This document shows, one piece after another, positions 12,146 through 24,330 of a DNA stretch of 64,000 nt (position 1 is the stretch's first letter; each line of letters starts with the position of its first letter). Both the position numbers and the translations under genes were made by a program. The notes under the pieces are model-generated. The model worked only from the letters and a program-made list of their open reading frames with translations, was not told the origin of the DNA and searched no databases. The DNA comes from Cryptomeria japonica (taxonomy: Eukaryota; Streptophyta; Pinopsida; Cupressales; Cupressaceae). The stretch lies in the NCBI RefSeq assembly GCF_030272615.1, contig NC_081406.1:244893218-244957217 (forward strand), in the 5' to 3' direction.

Positions 12146-12437
12146 AATCATGCTTTAGAATGTAATAAATTAGAATCATTCAGAGTATCAGATAGATATA
12201 CTGTGCCTAGAAGCTAGATCTTTTGATTCAAGGTCCCGATTGTGACCTATTCTACCAGGCCCGTGTGCCAGAATGTTGTAACCTGATTGTTACCGATTAG
12301 ATGTAATCAAATTCCATGCAATAAAACTATTTGTTCTGCATTGCCTCCATCATATATGTGTGTTTCCGTTGTGTTTACTCTTGTTGACCAGTCTAGATTG
12401 ATCTCCTTGAGGTCCCTCCTCACCGATGACTGCTTCA
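11629..12437 (+). repeat. 5' LTR of the gypsy chromovirus
   Basis: Starts TGATGCAGGA and ends GACTGCTTCA. A (TA)n microsatellite occupies 12104-12141 and is shared, at different length, by the 3' LTR. The PBS begins a few bases downstream. Confidence 0.9.
12104..12141. repeat. (TA)n microsatellite in the 5' LTR
   Basis: About 19 TA units, at the same LTR position as the run at 17576-17611, so the repeat was present before transposition. Confidence 0.95.
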
Positions 12438-12439
12438 AG

Positions 12440-12451
12440 TGGTATAAGAGC
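12440..12451 (+). other. Degenerate primer-binding site
   Basis: TGGTATAAGAGC, one mismatch from the initiator Met-tRNA site TGGTATCAGAGC, two bases after the 5' LTR. Confidence 0.85.
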
Positions 12452-12545
12452 AAAGTTTCATTCTGGAAGTTGTGTGTCCTAAATTTTGTTGTAGGGTGGC
12501 AGATTGTGGATCCTACCTAAAATTGTAGAGGACTAGCGTGAATCA

Positions 12546-13640
12546 ATGGCAAGAAGAGGAACTAGGAATGGTGGAGCGTGTGTGAATGTAGACCCTATTG
12601 CGATGGAAATGTTGTGAGGAATAGCAGCCCAGTTAGAAGCTATGGAGATGGTATAGAGAAGAGGCCGACATATTGAAGATGTAAGTGAAGATGAAGCAAA
12701 AGAAGCCCCGGTAGAACAAGTAAACCTACCAGCGGTTGACCCAAATGAAGAAAGGTTTTTAAGGGTTTTAAGTAGGGTGAACACTAAACCTCATTTTACC
12801 CCACCAAAATATGATGGGAAGGTAGATTCAAATGAATTGATGGATTGGATCTCAGAAAAGGAGAAGTATTTTGATTTTGAAAACACTACAGAAGAGAGGA
12901 AGGTGAAATATGCCTGTACCCGATTGAAAGGTCATGCATCTCTTTGGTGGGAGCATTTGCAAGTTGATAGACAAAGAAGAGGTAAATAAAAGATTAATAC
13001 ATGGGATCAAATGATTGCTAAGTTGAAATCAAAGTTTGTCCAGACGAATTATCAAGTGGACTTGTTCCGGAAGTTGTAGAACCTGATACAGAAGGAATCT
13101 AGTGTGAAGGAGTACACCGAACCATTTTACAAGTTGAACACCAGATCCAGACATGTTGATGATGAATTTGAACAAAGTGCAAGATATTTGAACGGATTGC
13201 AGATGTCTATAAGAGATGAACTCAGTATGATCAAATTGGAGAGTGTTCAAGAGGCTTATCAGTATGCACTAAAGGCTGAAGAGAAATTAAAAAAAAGACA
13301 TGAGTAGAGATAGAGAGGTAGAGGTGGAAGATTTATTGGAGGAATATTTCAAGGGGGAAGAGCATATACCGGAGGAAGAGGAACCAATATAGATCTAAAC
13401 AAGGACAAAGAAGTATGCAAAGAAGGTAATTCATACTGGAAGGATGATAGAAATTTCTACCAGAGGAGAGAACCAGATGGTTACCCGAATGAGAACTTTG
13501 GAAGACAAGACAAGAGGACATTTAGAGGAACTTTCATTAAGTGTGGAGGAGAAGGACACTGTGCATTCGAATGTAAGAAGACAGAGGCTAGTAGAAGAGC
13601 AACAGTGGTGGAAGAAAACCCCACCACATCAGACAATAAA
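12546..13640 (+). pseudogene. gag of the gypsy chromovirus (broken)
   Basis: Gag would form the capsid-like particle of the element. The start MARRGTRN at 12546 is followed by in-frame stops near 12615 and 12651. The retrotransposon gag domain is clear at about 12777-13310 (tryptophan-rich piece ACTRLKGHASLWWEHL, then KEYTEPFYKLN). Stops at 12987, 13077 and 13305 break it. A zinc knuckle follows near 13530-13570 but reads KCGGEGHCAFEC, so one cysteine of the CX2CX4HX4C pattern appears lost. It is continuous with pol through a protease-like segment. Confidence 0.85.
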
Positions 13641-16600
13641 TTGAAATATGGAGAACTGCTAATGATGAGGAGATCTTTATGTCATGATGGAGGAGATGAG
13701 GAATCCTTGCAGAGGAAGAATCTATTCAAGACCAGATGTAAGGTATCTAGTAAGTGTTGTAAAGTTATTATTGATAGTGGTAGTTCAGATAATCTTGTTT
13801 CAGAAGAGATGGTGAATAAGTTGAAATTGGAGAGATTGAAACACCCTAAGCCTTATCAGATAGCATGGATTTAGGATGAACATAAGTTGTTAGTAAGTGA
13901 ACAGTGTTTGGTAAAATTGAAAATTGGGAACTATCATGATGAAGTTTTGTGTGATATTATGCCTATGGATATTTGTCATATTTTGTTGAGAAGACCTTGG
14001 AAGTTTGATAGACAGGCAATACATGATGGGAGGAAGAATACATACACTATTGTGGCCAATGGGATGAAGCAAACCTTGTTGCCTTTGGAGGAACCTTTGA
14101 AGAATGAATTCTGTACAAATGCTAGAATCTATTTAGTAGATGGAAGGAAATTCATGGATGGATTGAAACATGAGAATGTGTGTTTTTCCTTAATTCCTAA
14201 GGTTACTAAGAGACCGGAACCAGAATAAGAGCACCTAGAAGGGATAAGAGATTTTCTGAGAGAATATGAGGACATCTTTTCATTTAATGTACCTGATGGA
14301 TTGCCACCTGTCATAAGTATTAGGCACTGCATGGACCTGACTCTTGGAGCTAGTTTGCCTAACAAATCTGCACACCGGTTGACACTGACAAAGAATGAAG
14401 AACTAAATAGACAAGTGCAGGAGTTGTTGAAGAAAGGTTTGATCAGAGAGAGTCTGAGCCCTTGTGCTGTTTCAACAATATTAGCACCTAAGAAGAATGA
14501 AGAATGAAGGATGTATACTGATTAAAGAGCAATAAACAAGATCACAGTGAAATATCATTTTCCTTTGCCTAGGATGGATGACATAATGGATTGTTTGAGC
14601 GGAGAAAAATACTTTACAAAGATAGATTTGAAGAGTGGATATCATCAGATTATGATAAGAGAAGGTGTTGAGTGGAAGACAACGTTTAAGACAAATTAAG
14701 GACTATATGAATGGTTGGTGATGCCTTTTGGGTTGACTAATGCATCGAGTACTTTCATGAGGCTGATGAATGAGGTATTGAAGAAATTCTTGGGTAAGTT
14801 TGTTATTGTGTATTTGGATGACATTCTGATTTTCAGTAAAATAAAAGAGGAGCATTTGTTGTAGTTAAGACAAGTTTTACAAAGGTTGAGAGAAGAAATG
14901 TTGATCAATATCAAGAAGTGTACTTTCATGAAGGATGAGTTTGTCTATTTAGGATTTGTGATATCTGAGGATGGTTTGAAGATGGACCCTGAGAAAGTGA
15001 AAGCCATTGTTGAGTGGCCTACACTGGAGAGCATTGGGGGGTAAGATCATTTCATGGATTAGCTAGTTTTTAATGGAAGTTTATCAAAAATTTCAGTGCA
15101 GTTTGTAACCCTATGACTGAGACCATAAGGGGAGATTGGAAGGAATTCAAGTGGACCACCAGAGCAAAAAAAAGTTTTAAATTGTTGAAGTAGAAAGTGA
15201 CTGAGCAGCTTGAGTTAGCTTTACCGGATTTCAATAAGTTATTTCAAGTGGACTGTGATGCAAGTGGAACAAAAATAGGATCAATCTTGAGTCAAGAAGG
15301 GAGAGCAGGAACCTATTTCAGTGAGAAATTGAATGATGCCTAGAAGAGATATTCAGTGTATGATCAGGAATTTTATGCCATAATTCAAGCCTTGAAGAAA
15401 TGGAGACAATACTTGTTGCCTAAGGAGTTTGTGTTATATACAAATCATCAAGCTCTGTTGTATTTGAATAGTCAGAGTAAGTTGAATCAAAGACATATGA
15501 GATGGGTAGAATTATTGCAGAGTTACACCTTTGTGTTGAAGTATAGAAGTGGGAAATCTAACAAAGTTGTTGATGCATTGAGTAGGAGAAGGAATTTGTT
15601 GACAGAGATGAGAGTGACATTATTAGGTTTTGAAGCTTTGAAGACCTTGTATGATGAAGACCCAGATTTTGCAGAACCTTGGAAATCATGTAGAGTACCG
15701 GTTATGGTTGATAGGAGGAAATGGTTGGATTATTTCATTCAGGATGTGATGTTATTCAGGGGAGTTCAGGTGTGCATACCTAAGAGTTCCATGAGAGAGA
15801 ACCTAATAAAAGAGAAACGTAGTGGAGCTTTAGCTGGACATTTTGGCATTGACAAAATAGTTGCATTGGTGAGTGAGCGGTACTTTTGGCCCTAGATTCA
15901 TAAGGATGTTAAGAGACATGTGTAGAGTAGTAGAGTTTGTCAAGTTGCAAAAGGTAGTAGTCAGAATGTGGGATTGTATAAACCTTTGATAGTACCGGTA
16001 AGACCTTGGGAGGATATAAGCATGGATTTTGTACTTGGATTGCCTAAGATACCAAGAGGGAATGATTCTATATTTGTGGTAGTGGATAGATTTTTGAAGA
16101 TGGCTCATTTCATACCTTGTAAGAAGACATCAGATGCATTATATGTAGCATATCTATTTTTCAAGGAAGTGGTGAGATTGCATGGATTACCTAAGATCAT
16201 ATTTTCAGACAAAGACACTAAGTTTGTTGGCTATTTTTGGAGAACACTTTGGAATAAGATGAAGATGGATTTGAAGTTCAGTTCTACTTTTCATCCACAA
16301 ACTGATGGAAAGACATAGGTTGTTAACCGGAGTTTGGGAAACTTGTTGAGATGTTTAGTGGGAGATAAAACCAAAAGTTGGGATTTGATCCTTGCACAAG
16401 TAGAGTTTTCCTACAACAATTTGGTGAATAGAAGTATTGGAAAAACACCTTTTGAGATTGTTACCAGAGTGCATCCTAGAGGAATAGCAGAATTTAGAGA
16501 CATTAGCAGTAAAGACCAAAAGAGTTCAGAAGCAGAAGATTTTGTAGATCACATGGCAGTATTGTACATTCAGGTTAAACAACATTTGGAAGACATGAAC

Positions 16601-17072
16601 AACAAATATAAGGAGAAGGCAGATGAGAAGAGGAGACAAGGAATTTGAAGTTGGTGATGAAGTGATGGTATATTTGAGAAAAGTGAGATTCCTGGTTGGA
16701 ACTTATAATAAGTTGTCGATGAAGAAGTTTGGACCTTGTAATATTTTGAGGAAGTTCAATTTTGGAAATGCATATGAAGTGGAGCTACCACATAGTCTAT
16801 GTATTTCACCTAAATTCAACATTGTAGATCTTCATAAGTACCATGAACCCGAATTCAGTGAGGACAGTGTTGCAAACCTTGAGAAACAATTGCCCCAGAA
16901 GGAACTAGATCAGATTAAAAATATTTTGGATAGTAGGATAGGGCGTAGTACCCGAAACTGTCAGTACAAAGAATATCTTGTGAAGTGGAAGAGCAGACCG
17001 GTTGAAGATTCATCTGGGATTTTTCAGGAAGAGGTAGACTATCTTGGTTTCCCTCTGACCCCAACAAAGTGA
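13605..17072 (+). pseudogene. pol of the gypsy chromovirus: PR, RT, RNase H, IN, chromodomain (broken)
   Basis: Protease: IIDSGSSDNLVS around 13770-13800 with the catalytic DSG. RT: fingers near 14520-14700 ([13 protein letters not shown]) and the YLDD active site at 14811-14822. RNase H: VDCDASG near 15250, followed by the HQALLYLN region. Integrase: a zinc-binding remnant near 15838-15950, then DDE-type core with MDFVLGLPK at 16023 and FHPQTDGKT at 16290-16315. C-terminus: a chromodomain piece YKEYLVKWKSRPVEDSS near 16963-17010. Chromodomains usually guide insertion to heterochromatin. Stops at about 13872, 14226, 14505, 14524, 14697, 15343, 15894 and 16316 and a frame change near 16640 make it non-functional. 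Confidence 0.9.
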
Positions 17073-17103
17073 GAGGCTCACTTTTTCATTAACCCCAGAT
17101 GTC

Positions 17104-17573
17104 TGATGCAGGAGCATCCCCTGTTCATAGCAATCTTGCATCAACCAAAAACATTTTCCTTTCTGTTTTGTTTGCAGTTTCAGTTTTCCTTTATGTGTGT
17201 CCTGGTTTTGGCTCACCGGATCTTGAGGAGTTGAATACTTGAAGACTTGATCATCTTTCTTGCTTTCAGACCGCATAGCGTTTGGATCACTTACCAGCAA
17301 GATATCGCTACCAGTTTTCATGACAGTTCCTTTGTTACCGATTGCTTGAGACCTATTATGGTGATCTATTGGAACCCATTCCGAAGCTTGTGGAGCCTTG
17401 AGCATTGATTTCAATGTTCCTTGGTGTGTGACAGACCTTTTTCGGTGATCTACATTTCATCCTTTGGATTTTTTGGAGGAATCTCTTGGAAGAGGTCGAC
17501 CTTGTTCATTTTGCATGTTAGGTCTTGTTCTTCGAGTTTTTTATCCCTTTTGGGCCAACTGGATCCTTTGGAT

Positions 17574-17614
<41 letters not shown>

Positions 17615-17905
17615 ATCATGCTTTAAAATGTAATTAATTAGAATCAATTAGAGTATCAGATAGATAGATTGTGCCTAGAGGCTAGATATTTCGATTCAAG
17701 GTCTCGATTGTGACCTATTCCACCAGGCCTGTGTGCCGGTATGTTGTAACCCGGTTGTTACCGGTTGGATGTAATCAAATTCCATGCAATAAAACTATCT
17801 GTTTTGCATTCCCTCCATTATATATGTGTGTTTTTGTTGTGTTTACTCTTGCTGACTAGTCTGGATTGATCTCCTTGAGGTTCCTCCTCATCGGTGACTA
17901 CTTCA
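17104..17905 (+). repeat. 3' LTR of the gypsy chromovirus
   Basis: Starts TGATGCAGGA and ends GACTACTTCA, matching 11629-12437 over its whole length with many substitutions. The (TA)n tract is at 17576-17611. No classical polypurine tract is visible just upstream; the sequence there reads TTAACCCCAGATGTC. Confidence 0.9.
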
Positions 17906-17910
17906 CCTTC

Positions 17911-18611
17911 CTTTTTAAATTCTAAAATTAAATTTGGCTGTTCAATCAGATTTACCTTTCCCAACCAAAACTAAGTAAACATGTGTTTGTGTTATATGTA
18001 TCATATATTAGTATTTAAATATATTTATTACATTCATTTTAATCATTGCATAATATCTCAATCTAAAATATTGATGTAGCAATCAATAATAACACATTTC
18101 ATTTTAATATTTTAAAATGAGCAACATATCTCCATACTAAGGTCCTTGGTTATTGTCTTTTTATCATTTTAGACAATTAAGGATTTTCTCTTGAAGAACT
18201 TGTATCCTTGTGATTTAATGACACCCTTTAAGGTATTTGTAATTATAATAGTCCCCATATATTCAATAGGAAAGTAGAAAATTAGAGTAGCATTATTCTT
18301 AGTGACAAGTTTGGACTTAGAGGACTAAATTGCAATTGTTAACTTTTTCTTTGGTAGTGCATAGTTATAACACAAAAACTAATACATTCTTCTAAACAAG
18401 AGTTTATATTTTTACACTGATAAAAATAAAAATTTTAAAATCTTCATCGAGGGTCTATAGTCTCTAGTCATAGAGCTAAGTATATGTGTTCTCCTTATTT
18501 ATCTTTTTAATGTAGCAAATACACTCTTCACAGCTCCATTACACAACTACCATTAATTAATATAGGATAATTTGGTATCATGTGCCCCCATTCAATTGAT
18601 TTGCTTGTATT
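17911..18611. repeat. Repeat R3, right piece
   Basis: Continues repeat R after the gypsy element (TTTACCTTTCCCAACCAAAA, then CATTATTCTTAGTGACAAGTTTGGACTTAGA). It is cut at 18611 by the copia LTR. Non-coding. Confidence 0.8.
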
Positions 18612-19854
18612 TGTTGGCCATTTAGAGGAATTAATTATGTGTTGCATTGATGTTTTGTCATTGATGTCAACACTAGCTATTTTGGATGCTTTACTGACAC
18701 CCTTCTGGTCTCGGTAGGTTGAGTAGTTTTTGGTTGGTTTGGATTTGGCATGATTCGGTATGCTCTGGTATGGTTTGGTTATGGAATTGGCTTATTCATG
18801 ATACTCATGTTCATATTCACTCAGTTGGTTTTGGTCTAGTGATCAGATGCTATCCTGCTTTCTTGGAAGCTTGGCTTGTGGTTCCAGTGAGGGTTTCACT
18901 GGTAGAGCTTTTGATGAAGATCTATGATGAATTGCATAAGTAGTGTTGGTGCAGATTCTGGTATGGATTCTGGATGTTGTTGGTGATCATGTTTGAGACT
19001 TGGCAGATGTAGATCATTGCTTTAGCATGTGGACCTATATTGGGTCCCGGATGATCTAGGTTATGGACCGACTTAATGTAACATGTGGATTGGACCTCTT
19101 GATATGTTTCCGGGATGTCTTATGAGCTAGATATTATTTGTTTGGTCTAAGGCTGACATGTTTTGTAATTATGTAATTGGTTTATTGTCTAGTTGCCGAC
19201 CTGATTGTTTATGGTCAAGGGTTTGTATATATATGATGTAAGATCTCATTGTAGATCATCATAGGCATATGGTCTTGGTATGGGAAATGGATATATAATA
19301 TGCGAATAATGTAATATCATTCAGGCAGAGGATTTGGTCAATCATTGGAGATCAAATTGGGTTTATGTAAGAGGATTTAGTCCTCCGGTATTGAGGTTAA
19401 CCGAAACTGTACTCAAGCATAGGAAATGCTATCTTTGCAGTTCATTCATTCTTCTGGATTGTAGTCTGGATTTCTATGTAGTTAGTGAGACTCCTTTCTT
19501 GATGAGCAGTGTGCTCTAGGCTGTTGGCCTTCCTGCAAGTGCAGGACCCTCAATTGTAATTCACATACTTACTGCAGAAGTACTATCTAACTGTGGGTAG
19601 GCTTCCCACCGTGGTTTTTCCCTTTACCAGGTTTTCCACGTATAAATCTTAGTGTCATGTGGATGATATTTATTCTCTGATTATTGTTTATGCTTAATTG
19701 GTTTTACCTCTATTCTAGTATTTGGTTGAAGCATTGCGGTATTAATGTTTTGGGTTTTGGTATTAAATTTTTAATTGCTAAATGTTCTGGTAATCTGTGA
19801 CAACTGATTCACCCCCCCTATTAGTTGTCTTCCAGTTATTTGAACTGTCTAACA
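18612..19854 (+). repeat. 5' LTR of the copia element
   Basis: Begins TGTTGGCCATTTAGAGG and ends CTGTCTAACA. A TATA-like run TATATATA at 19226-19233, also present in the solo LTR near 35246, is a plausible LTR promoter. A C-rich stretch near 19811 precedes the end. The following bases (TTGACATTAGAGC) look like a mutated initiator Met-tRNA PBS. Confidence 0.88.
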
Positions 19855-19912
19855 ATTGACATTAGAGCTTTGGTCCTCTCTGCAGAAATCTTAACCACTT
19901 GAGGAAGATCCT

Positions 19913-21100
19913 ATGGCGACTAACAGTTCAAGTTCATCCAGTTCATCTAGAGCTATATTTCAGAGAGATATTCCTAGGCTTGATGGAAGAAATTACACAG
20001 TATAGAAGATTCAGATGGAGAGTCATCTAATATGTCTTGGTAGGGAGATTTGGGAGATCACACAGAATGGTGTTACACCTCATGATTCGGCATCTGGAAA
20101 TCCTCCTCCGAAAAAACTTGGATAAGGAGCTTGAGAATGATTGTAGAGAAAGAGAAGCCCTCTTGTGTGCACTTTCTGATCAGCAAATAATGGGATTGAC
20201 TGACAAATCATCTGGAAAGGCTATATGGGATAAGTTGGAGACTCTTAATGAAGGTGAACCTATAGTGATGATTGCTAAACTTGATGGTTACTGGGTGAGA
20301 TATGAAAACCTGAAGATGGAGGAAGATGAAAGGATTACTACATTCATGGAAAGGGTAAATGAGATTGTTATGGAATTCAATGTTGTGGTGGAAATCTAAG
20401 TGAAGATGAAATTGTTTCTAAAGTTCTGAGAACCCTTCCACCGACTTACAAGATGAAGGCTACTGCTATTAATGAATTGAGAACAATGGCTAATACATCT
20501 GTCAACAGAGATACCTAGGTTGGGAAATTATTTGCTTTTGAGCTTGAAGAATTTGGACCTTCTGGAGCTATGAAGTTTGAACCTACTTTTCATGTATCTG
20601 CATCAGCAACCAGTAAGCAAGATTGGAAAGCTTTATATGCAAAGGAATTGGATGATATGAAGAGAGAAGATGATGAGTTTGAGCAACTTGAAGCACTATT
20701 TTCTAGAAGAGTACCTAAAGGACCGGTAGGAAGTAAGTATGAAGGAAAAGCATCTTTTAAATGTTTTGCATGTAATAAGATTGGTCATTTTGCATCTAGA
20801 TGTCCTGAAAGGAATTCAAAATTTGAAGAAAGAGTTAAAAGATCTCTTAAGCCTAACCTTGGATATCAAAACATGTATAAGTACAGGAAAAACAGAGACA
20901 AATCATGCTACATAGTGAATGAGAAAGGTATTACTGATTTTGATGATGAACCAATAGAAGAGTTTGCTAGTGGTTCCGGAAATGGAAATGAATGGGTGTT
21001 CCTGGCTATAAAGGAAGATGTTCTAGCATTGGAAGAAAATGTACCTAAAGAGAAGGCACTTGGTACTAAAATTGAAGACAAGGATGAATGGGTAATTGAC
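19913..21100 (+). pseudogene. copia gag (broken)
   Basis: Starts MATNSSSSSSSSRAIFQRD at 19913. A stop lies near 20003 and a frame change near 20115. The UBN2-type gag domain runs to about 20400 (ALLCALSDQQIMGLTDKSS, then WDKLETLNEG). A stop at 20517 follows. An intact CX2CX4HX4C zinc knuckle, CFACNKIGHFASRC, is at about 20762-20803 in the long open piece 20570-21217. Gag would package element RNA. Confidence 0.85.
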
Positions 21101-22979
21101 AGTGGTTGTTCACATCATATGACTGGAGATAAAGGGAAGTTTCCATCTTTGCAAGAATTTTATGTCGGTCTGGTTAGATTTGGAGATGACAAAGCATGTA
21201 TGATCAAAGGAAAATGAACTATATCATTGGATGGTAAGAACAATACTGATAATGTTTATTATGTTGAAGGTTTGCGGCATAATCTTTTGAGTGTAGGACA
21301 ATTGGTGGATAAGGGATTTCAATTACAGTTCAAGGATAGAAAATGCAAAATCATTAACAGATCTAGTTTGGAGATTGCAACCAGTACACAGACAAAAGGT
21401 AATATATTTCATTTGAATTCCTGTGAGAAGACATGTTTGATTTCACAAATTGATGAGAGTTGGCTATGGCATAAAAGGCTATGTCATGTGAATTTTGATT
21501 GCATTGTGAAGATCAGTTCAACTAAGGCTGTTAGAGATATACCTAAGATTGTGAAACCCTATAATCCAGTATGTAAAGAATGTCAAATGGGTAAATAGGT
21601 CAGAACCTCTTTCAGGAGTATACAAGATAAATCTAATGATGTTCTTGATCTTATTTGTACTGATTTGTGTGGTCTTGCTAGAGTTAAAAGTTTTCAGGGT
21701 GATAAATATTTCATGCTAATCATTGATGATTATTCTAGAATGATGTGGGTTACTTTTCTAAGGGAGCAATCAAAATCATTTGAAAAGTTTGAAATCTTTA
21801 AGGCTAAAGTGGAAAATAAGACATGATTGAAGATTAAATGTTTGAGGTCAGATCATGGTGGAGAATTCACATCCGGTGAGTTTAATAAATTTTGTAAGAA
21901 GAATGGTATAAGGAGACAATTTTCTGCTCCTCGGACACCTCAGTAGAATGGAGTTGTGGAAAGGAAGAACAAAACTATCTTGGATGCTGCTAGAATAGTG
22001 ATGATGGAAGCTAGTCTACCTCATATCTACTGGAGAGAAGCATTGAGCACGGTGATTTATACATTCAACAAAGTACATATCAAAGGAGAAACCGATAAGA
22101 CACCTTATGAATTATGGTTTGGCAATACACCTACAGTTAAGTATTTCAGAATCTTTGGTAGTAAATGTTATATCAAGAGAGATGATATCATTGGCAAATT
22201 TGATCCTCGATGTGATGAAGGCATATTTCTTGGTTATTCTAATGAAAGTAGGGCATATAGATGTTATAACAAGAGATTGTAGAGAATTGTGGAGACTGCT
22301 AATGTTAAGGTGGATGAGCTGAATAGAAGACAAATCAAAGTTTATGAGAAGGAATCGACGGTGGAAATGATTATATTTGAACCAGTAGCACCTTTACCAA
22401 AATAGGGTGTTGAACTAGTTACTCCGACAATATCAGAAAATTCTACAGTAACTGAAGAACCGGGAAGAGGAATAGAGAGTCAGAGGACTCCTAGGTATGT
22501 GAGATTGAATCATTCAAAAGATCAGATCATTGGGGATAAGAACAATGGAGTGATGACAAGAAGAAGATTGACAACTAATGAGGTATGTTTAATTTCTCAA
22601 GTTGAACCGGTATTAGTAATTGAAGCATGTAAAGATGAATATTGGTTGAAAGCTATGGAAGAAGAATTAGATCAGATTGAGAAGAATAGCACATGGACTT
22701 TAGTTCCCTGGCCTAAAAATAAGAATGTTATTGGAACTAAATGGGTTTTTAGGAATAAATTGAATGAGGATGGTCAAGTCATATGGAATAAGGCTAGATT
22801 GGTTTGTAAAGGATATTCACAAAAGGAAGGAATTGATTATGGTGAGACTTTTGCACCTCTAGCTAGGATTGAAGTTGTAAGATTATTTCTTGCCTATGAT
22901 GCCCATAAAAACTACAAGGTTTATCAGATGGATGTTAAGTGTGCATTTTTGAATGGGGATCTTGACGAGGAAGTCTATA
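21085..22979 (+). pseudogene. copia pol fragment: PR, IN, partial RT
   Basis: Protease: WVIDSGCSHHMTGD at about 21088-21129. The GAG-pre-integrase zinc region follows (LWHKRLCHVNF near 21465, CKECQMGK near 21573). Integrase core: first Asp in CTDLCG near 21658, second in RSDHGGEF near 21847, Glu in VERKNK near 21955. The RT start ([18 protein letters not shown], near 22645) continues to [17 protein letters not shown], then ends at 22979 before the YVDD catalytic site. Stops occur at 21215, 21596, 21823, 21943, 22280 and 22403. RT palm, thumb and RNase H are absent. Confidence 0.88.
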
Positions 22980-23256
22980 GTGACAATACCCCGTACGAGT
23001 ATTTGTGACTATAGATGTCTCAATGCTCTCCCTTTGTCTACAGTGCTAATACCTCGTAAAGGTTCTGGTCACTATAGACTCATGTCTATAGTGTCAGAAC
23101 TGTGATCGGGTTACTGTCACTATAGACATTGCAACAATCACTCTCTCTTTGTCTATAGTGTCAATACCCCTTACGATTTTTTAATGTTAAAAATGCGAAT
23201 AGATTATTGTCACTATAGGTGGTTTCATAACAACCAAAAAAACAAAATTTCTAGTG
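22973..23256. mobile_element. CACTA-like (En/Spm) transposon terminus
   Basis: The right end reads CAAAATTTCTAGTG (ending 23256); its complement begins CACTAGAAATTTTG, a typical CACTA terminal inverted repeat. Inward lies an array of a short word in both orientations, GTCTATAGTG or CACTATAGAC, at roughly 22973, 23006, 23072, 23088, 23123, 23151 and 23203, like subterminal transposase-binding repeats. The phrase GTCTATAGTGWCAATACCCC occurs at both ends of the array. No left CACTA end is seen; the array abuts the broken copia RT. Confidence 0.65.
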
Positions 23257-23568
23257 AAGGACCCACTATATCTGTGTCCTCACCTGCAACATTCTCAAAT
23301 AGTGTATGATGCCTTTTGTTTTATATCATTTCAAATTATTGAAATGCATAACTAGTTTGATTTTTTAATGTTTTTTTGTTTCATTTATGCTTTTCATTGT
23401 CAAATTCAATATTTTTCATTTTTTTAAGAAATGTTTTGTTTGTTTAATTAGTATAATATTTAAAAACATATATGATGTTATTTAGAACAATTCATATTCA
23501 CGATGGGAAGGAAAAATTGAGGAACCATTGAATCACAAGAGGTAGAAAAGGAAAGGTAGAGGAAGCAC

Positions 23569-24330
23569 ATGAAAAGACTACGCGAAATGAGAAAATTGGG
23601 AGGAGAAGGTACACCATCTACACCAACTCAATTACATGGATCGAATGAATCAAATGCAAACCAAGAACAAGTGATAATCAATGATCAAACAAATGTACTT
23701 AATTCAAGCCAAGAACATGCACCAATATTAACACCTTCTAGAATTATTCGTAGAAAACCAAAGTATATAATTGACATTAATGAAAATATTTTGAAGCCAA
23801 TGTCCGATAAAATTTGTCAATGCACTTGTCGAAGAATGGCTAATAAAGTATGCAAAAATGTTTTGAGAGATTAAATCAAACCGCAAGATGCCAATTAATT
23901 GTTGAAATGATAAGAAATATGAATTTTAGAGAGAAAATGAAAATTATTGGTTTAAGATCATCTGAAAATAATAGTGTAAAAACAATAGTAAGAAATCTAT
24001 TTGATGTGTATCAAGCAATTGGTTCAACATCATGCTCTAAAGATGAAAATGTTACTCGATGTGTTCTTACGTCAACCATAATGAGCAAGCAAACTAAAAA
24101 GTTTCGTTTAAGCAAAACAAGTCATTAAGGATAAGTAGAACAACACTACACCATGCCTTAGGGAGGCATGACAAAATTGAGGATCCTAACAATAATTCTC
24201 TTTGGGCATTTTCGGGTAGACTTCTACAAAAGGAAATGGTTGTTGTTGATGCATTAAGACAATTAATTGAAATATTTTGGCATGAAAACACAAGAGTTTC
24301 AACAAAATAAGAATAGACCAGAAAACCTGA
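23569..24330 (+). pseudogene. Unrecognised ORF pair, possibly transposon-derived
   Basis: Two overlapping frames, 23569-23874 and 23850-24128, read as one protein with a frame change near 23850. The first is polar (NESNANQEQ...) and ends with a cysteine-containing stretch ICQCTCRRMANK. The second is Lys/Arg rich (CQLIVEMIRNMNFREKMKI, then KQTKKFRLSK). Reading on in a shifted frame gives RISRTTLHHALGRHDK and DALRQLIEIFWHENTRVS to about 24308, helix-turn-helix-like in style. I cannot name the family; a DNA transposon N-terminal region is possible. It lies between the CACTA end and the LINE. Confidence 0.35.

Larger units (their letters stand above)
11629..17905 (+). mobile_element. Ty3/gypsy chromovirus, full structure, decayed
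   Basis: Two LTRs of 809 and 802 bp enclose gag and pol in the order gag, protease, RT, RNase H, integrase, chromodomain, which defines a Ty3/gypsy chromovirus. ACTTC (11624-11628) and CCTTC (17906-17910) look like a target duplication with one mutation. A PBS for initiator Met-tRNA follows the 5' LTR. Flanks on both sides belong to repeat R3. Stop codons break every coding domain and the LTRs differ at many positions, so the copy is old and cannot make its own proteins. Confidence 0.93.
18612..22979 (+). mobile_element. Ty1/copia retrotransposon, 3' truncated
   Basis: A 5' LTR, gag and the first part of pol in the order protease, integrase, RT, which is the copia order. It stops inside RT at about 22979, where CACTA-like sequence begins; no matching 3' LTR follows, and the 5-bp flank GTATT (18607-18611) is not repeated where expected. 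A solo LTR of the same family lies at 34627-35835. Several stops and one frame change show it is inactive. Confidence 0.9.

Noticed and set aside
11985-12179. Minus frame with a long Ile-Tyr run
   Set aside because: It is the translation of the (TA)n microsatellite in the LTR.
22973-23217. CRISPR-like or satellite array from the repeated GTCTATAGTG word
   Set aside because: Spacing is irregular, both orientations occur, and the plant context with a TAGTG terminus fits CACTA subterminal repeats better.
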